Shown: one piece after another, positions 59,501-63,500 of the stretch
Position numbering within the stretch: position 1 is the stretch's first letter
Layout: each line of letters begins with the position of its first letter
Assembly (NCBI GenBank): GCA_018389105.1
Contig: JACATO010000321.1
Span: 1,826,001 to 1,890,000, forward strand
DNA from: Nautilus pompilius
Taxonomy: Eukaryota; Mollusca; Cephalopoda; Nautilida; Nautilidae
Reading direction: 5' to 3'
DNA: 64,000 nt
Program-made: the position numbers and the translations under genes
Notes under the pieces: generated by a model
What the model was told of the DNA's origin: nothing
Database searches by the model: none
What the model saw: the letters and a program-made list of their open reading frames with translations, nothing else

Positions 59501-60518
59501 TTTTCTCTATAAAGTACAGTTATCAACAAATTTTAAGCAAACATTTTTTAAAAAAATTTAAATATGCTTTTGCAGATATATTCATATATATATATATATT
59601 TTTTAAAAAGATATATTTATAAAGAGATATTAAATAAACATTTTTACACAATAATTTTAAACTTAAAGTAACAAATCAGTAAGACTAATTATTTGCAATT
59701 TAATGAGAAAACAAAATGAAGAACTATTCATTTTATAAATCCTGTATCCTGCAATACATTCTTTCTTTTGCCAATTTCAATGTGGGTAATATATCTGCTG
59801 GAGACAATCACATTGCTGGTATTTTCCTTTGTCTCTATTGCAATTTCAGATGAACAGCTAGTATGATTGCCAGAAAATTTATATATTTATACAAGAATTG
59901 TATGCATAAGTAAGTGTGAATCAAAATATACTCACTACTTGATAGAATTCCATCATGATGCAAAAACAACTATCATCTATTAAATGCTGAAGTATTTAAG
60001 CCTCTATGAACAAAGAGCACTGACTGACACTAAAACAGCTATGTATGTAGCATAGTAGATATTAAACTACCACAGTTCTCTCTCTGTATTTTCACCACTG
60101 ACATCCTTATATCAACTAACTCAAATATTTATTTTTCTTCTTGATATGGTTCACATTTCAAAGAAACACAATACTGAGTTTACAAGACTAACATGTTAAA
60201 TAAATAAAAGGAAAATGACCAGATCTTATCTACAAATAATGAAATGCCAAAAGGCTTCATAAAACAAACACTTGTTACTGACTACAATGAGTCAAACTTT
60301 ATCTTTAAAATACTCAAAATGTAAACATTTCAAGATCACCTTTTAACATTTAATCATTTAGAACCAAAGTAAACACACGTCTTAATACATTTATCTAATT
60401 TTATTAACTTTATTGTTAATTTAATTACAAAATAAAACAATAAAGGAAAATGTTAGAAATTTAAAATAAATCTATTATATTGAAAAAGCTTTACCCTAAG
60501 AAATTTACATTTATTATT

Positions 60519-60564
<46 letters not shown>

Positions 60565-63500
60565 TAGTATTTTAAATGTGTAAGAATCAGCAAAATTCAA
60601 AATGTAGAAACCTTTTTAGCTTGCAAATCTTTCTGAGCCAGCTCTTGACCATTTACAGTTGTTGACTTTTCTAATTCTGTTTCAGACTTTTTCAAATGTT
60701 GCAAAACTTCTGTCTTCTTCTGTTCATAATTATCCCAGTCTTGGGCAGTTTGCTGTGAAAGAGAGAACAAGGAAATTAAAATACCAATCTAATGTTCAGT
60801 TTAATTCTCCAAGCAACTAAACTATTCTGTGGCTGCTTTAAATTAGCCATACAGTTTTTGTTGGTGGAATATCTAATTTATCTCAACATTATAAAAAGTA
60901 ACGTTACTCAGTCAGTTTTCTTAGACAAATAAAAAGTATTCATATACATTCTGTACATCTGTATTTAAAAGAGTTTCTATGTACTAAAATTCTGTTAAAA
61001 CTGTCTGCTTGTGATACCACAAACAGATAAAACTCAGCTAAAAAATATTGGACCAACCTTTCCCTAATAAATAGTAAAAAAATAAGTGATGTATCAATCT
61101 CATGACCAATGAGGCTTTCTTTCCTTCTATCTTTTTTCTTCTCCCTCCTTTAATTAGTCATGAATGAATGTATAGATTCATTTTGTAAATTTAAAAGTTA
61201 ATTTACAGTATATGAACAAAGATTCCATAACCCATATGTTGAAATCAGTACAGGACCTAGCCAAAATATTGACACCATCCAAATACACCTATGCCTGTAC
61301 AGACAGTATGATTAGTGAGGTTGAATCCTAAATCTCTCATAAATACATTGGATTTGTTTACCAATGTATATGAAAATACAAACATTTAATTTTTAAACAA
61401 TTTGTGATTTATCAAGTGTTAATTTAATCTTTTAATGGAATCAAGTTTCCAATTCTGAAACTTGCATGGAAACCAAATTGAAAACAAATTTAAGTAGCTT
61501 CAAGGTAAATTTGATAAGATACTTTTTCTTTTTTTTTTTTTACTTTCAAGCTTTGACTATCCAAATATGGAATAGTCAAATATTGCATATTTATGATAAT
61601 AATAACAGTTGCTCCTTGTAACTAAAGATGGCTGGTGAATGTGTGAATTTGCTCTCTGTGACTGTTTCTTGAGAGGCTTGTGTTTGCAAAAGTTTTGAGT
61701 TTATCTGGACATATTATTTCTGCGGTTGTCCATCATGCATTTTTTCAAAAAGTTTCCTTCCGAAAAAGGCTTCGCTGACACAGCTATTTCATGAGCAATT
61801 ATATAACTTGCCTTAACTGCAGCATCATTTACTGTATGAGCATATTTAAATACAGACTGCTGCTTTTTCAATGACTTTATAATTCAGCAACTTTGTCTTT
61901 GCATAACTTCCCAGTATGGGTATCATAATTCACAGCACAATTAGTATTATAATGTCTCCAAACATTGCACACTTTGGCAACAGAAACTTGTTGGGTGCAA
62001 ATCAGGTAGGTTGGCTTTGCATTCACTTCCACAAAGAAATACAAATCTCTCCACTTTTCCTGAATCACACAACATTCTTTGTCTATTTTTCGTTTCTTTG
62101 ATAGCATAATTATGTGGGTCCTTATTACCGAGTTCAAAAGTTTCCTTCAATTAAAAATACTTAACACGACTTGATATACATTCCAAGTGTGTGGCAGTGG
62201 GTGACTGATTGATACTATCCCCATTTTGTGTGTAGTGGTCAATGAGTATGATACCTTTTTGACACTATCTTGGTTCATTGGCTACTGTCCGTTTGTTGGT
62301 AATTGGTACCTCAGTTGCTTGTATTGTCAACTAGGGAATTTAGACTACAAGGTCAAATTCCTCTGGGTATTTTATACTCATTGCAGTTTGAAAATCTAAT
62401 CCAATCAATAGCCTGATCAGACTGTCTTGTTTTCATTGGATAAAATGTGGTGTGGGCCACCAATCAAGGAATGTGTTACTTAGTTTTGGGTAGCAGCAGC
62501 CATGAAACCAATTTCAACTTATGATAGTTTGATTTGATATAAGGCGAGTCAATTTAGTTACCTATGCAATTACTAAATTATACTGGACCTTACTTCTTTG
62601 TATTTTATAACACATCTCTTTTCTTATTATTTGTTCTATTGTTGGATAAATGTGCTTTTAAATGAATACAATAATTGTACTTCCTTGAAACATGTGTCCT
62701 TTGTTCTCTTTATTTGGTGTGAGTAGGTTATGGTGATGGTGAGTGTGAGTGTGTGCAAGAGAGAGTCAGTCAGTCAATCTGTTTGTCTCACCACTTACTG
62801 CATGACAATTGTTTTGACATGATTGGTCTTCCGTACACCAGATCTAGCATTAACATCGCAGTACTATAAAGGTTGAGATCCAATTTTTCTTTTAGTAGTT
62901 CAGCCAGGTTGGGTGCTAGAAATGTCTCTATTACAATGTGTGTACCATTCCTTTTACAGAGGCGATGCAAATAAAAGGTTAGGAGGGGCAGTCACCATCA
63001 GCCTCTCTGCATGCTGGATGAATGGCTTTGGCAATCCATGTCTGGCACCCCTCACATACACAATGTGTGGTTGCAATGAATGATGAAAGGTAGACTTTGA
63101 ATGCTCTCAATATCCTTCAACCAATGTTTTAAACTTTATTGTAGTTTATAAATATGGAAAAAATGTCAAACTGTCATAAATTACTATTTATCTAGCATTG
63201 ACAAGACATTAATATTTTACCGGATAGTACAACAGTAATATCATCTACATATCCAAGGTGTACAACTGAAAAAAATTAGAAGCTAACTCTAAAAAGTCTT
63301 TGAAAAGTTTTATTTTATTGTTGGTTTATTTTTCATTTCACAAGATTCAAACAAAAAAAATAATAATTCTTGTTCAGAAAAGACAAATGAAAAATTAATT
63401 CAGCAGTTAAACTGAAAAATTCTGCTGTGTGTGTGCAATGGCAGTGTGGTTGCCCTAGCAACTGAGTGTTAGGCATGTACAGATTTCAAGTCATTCAAGA

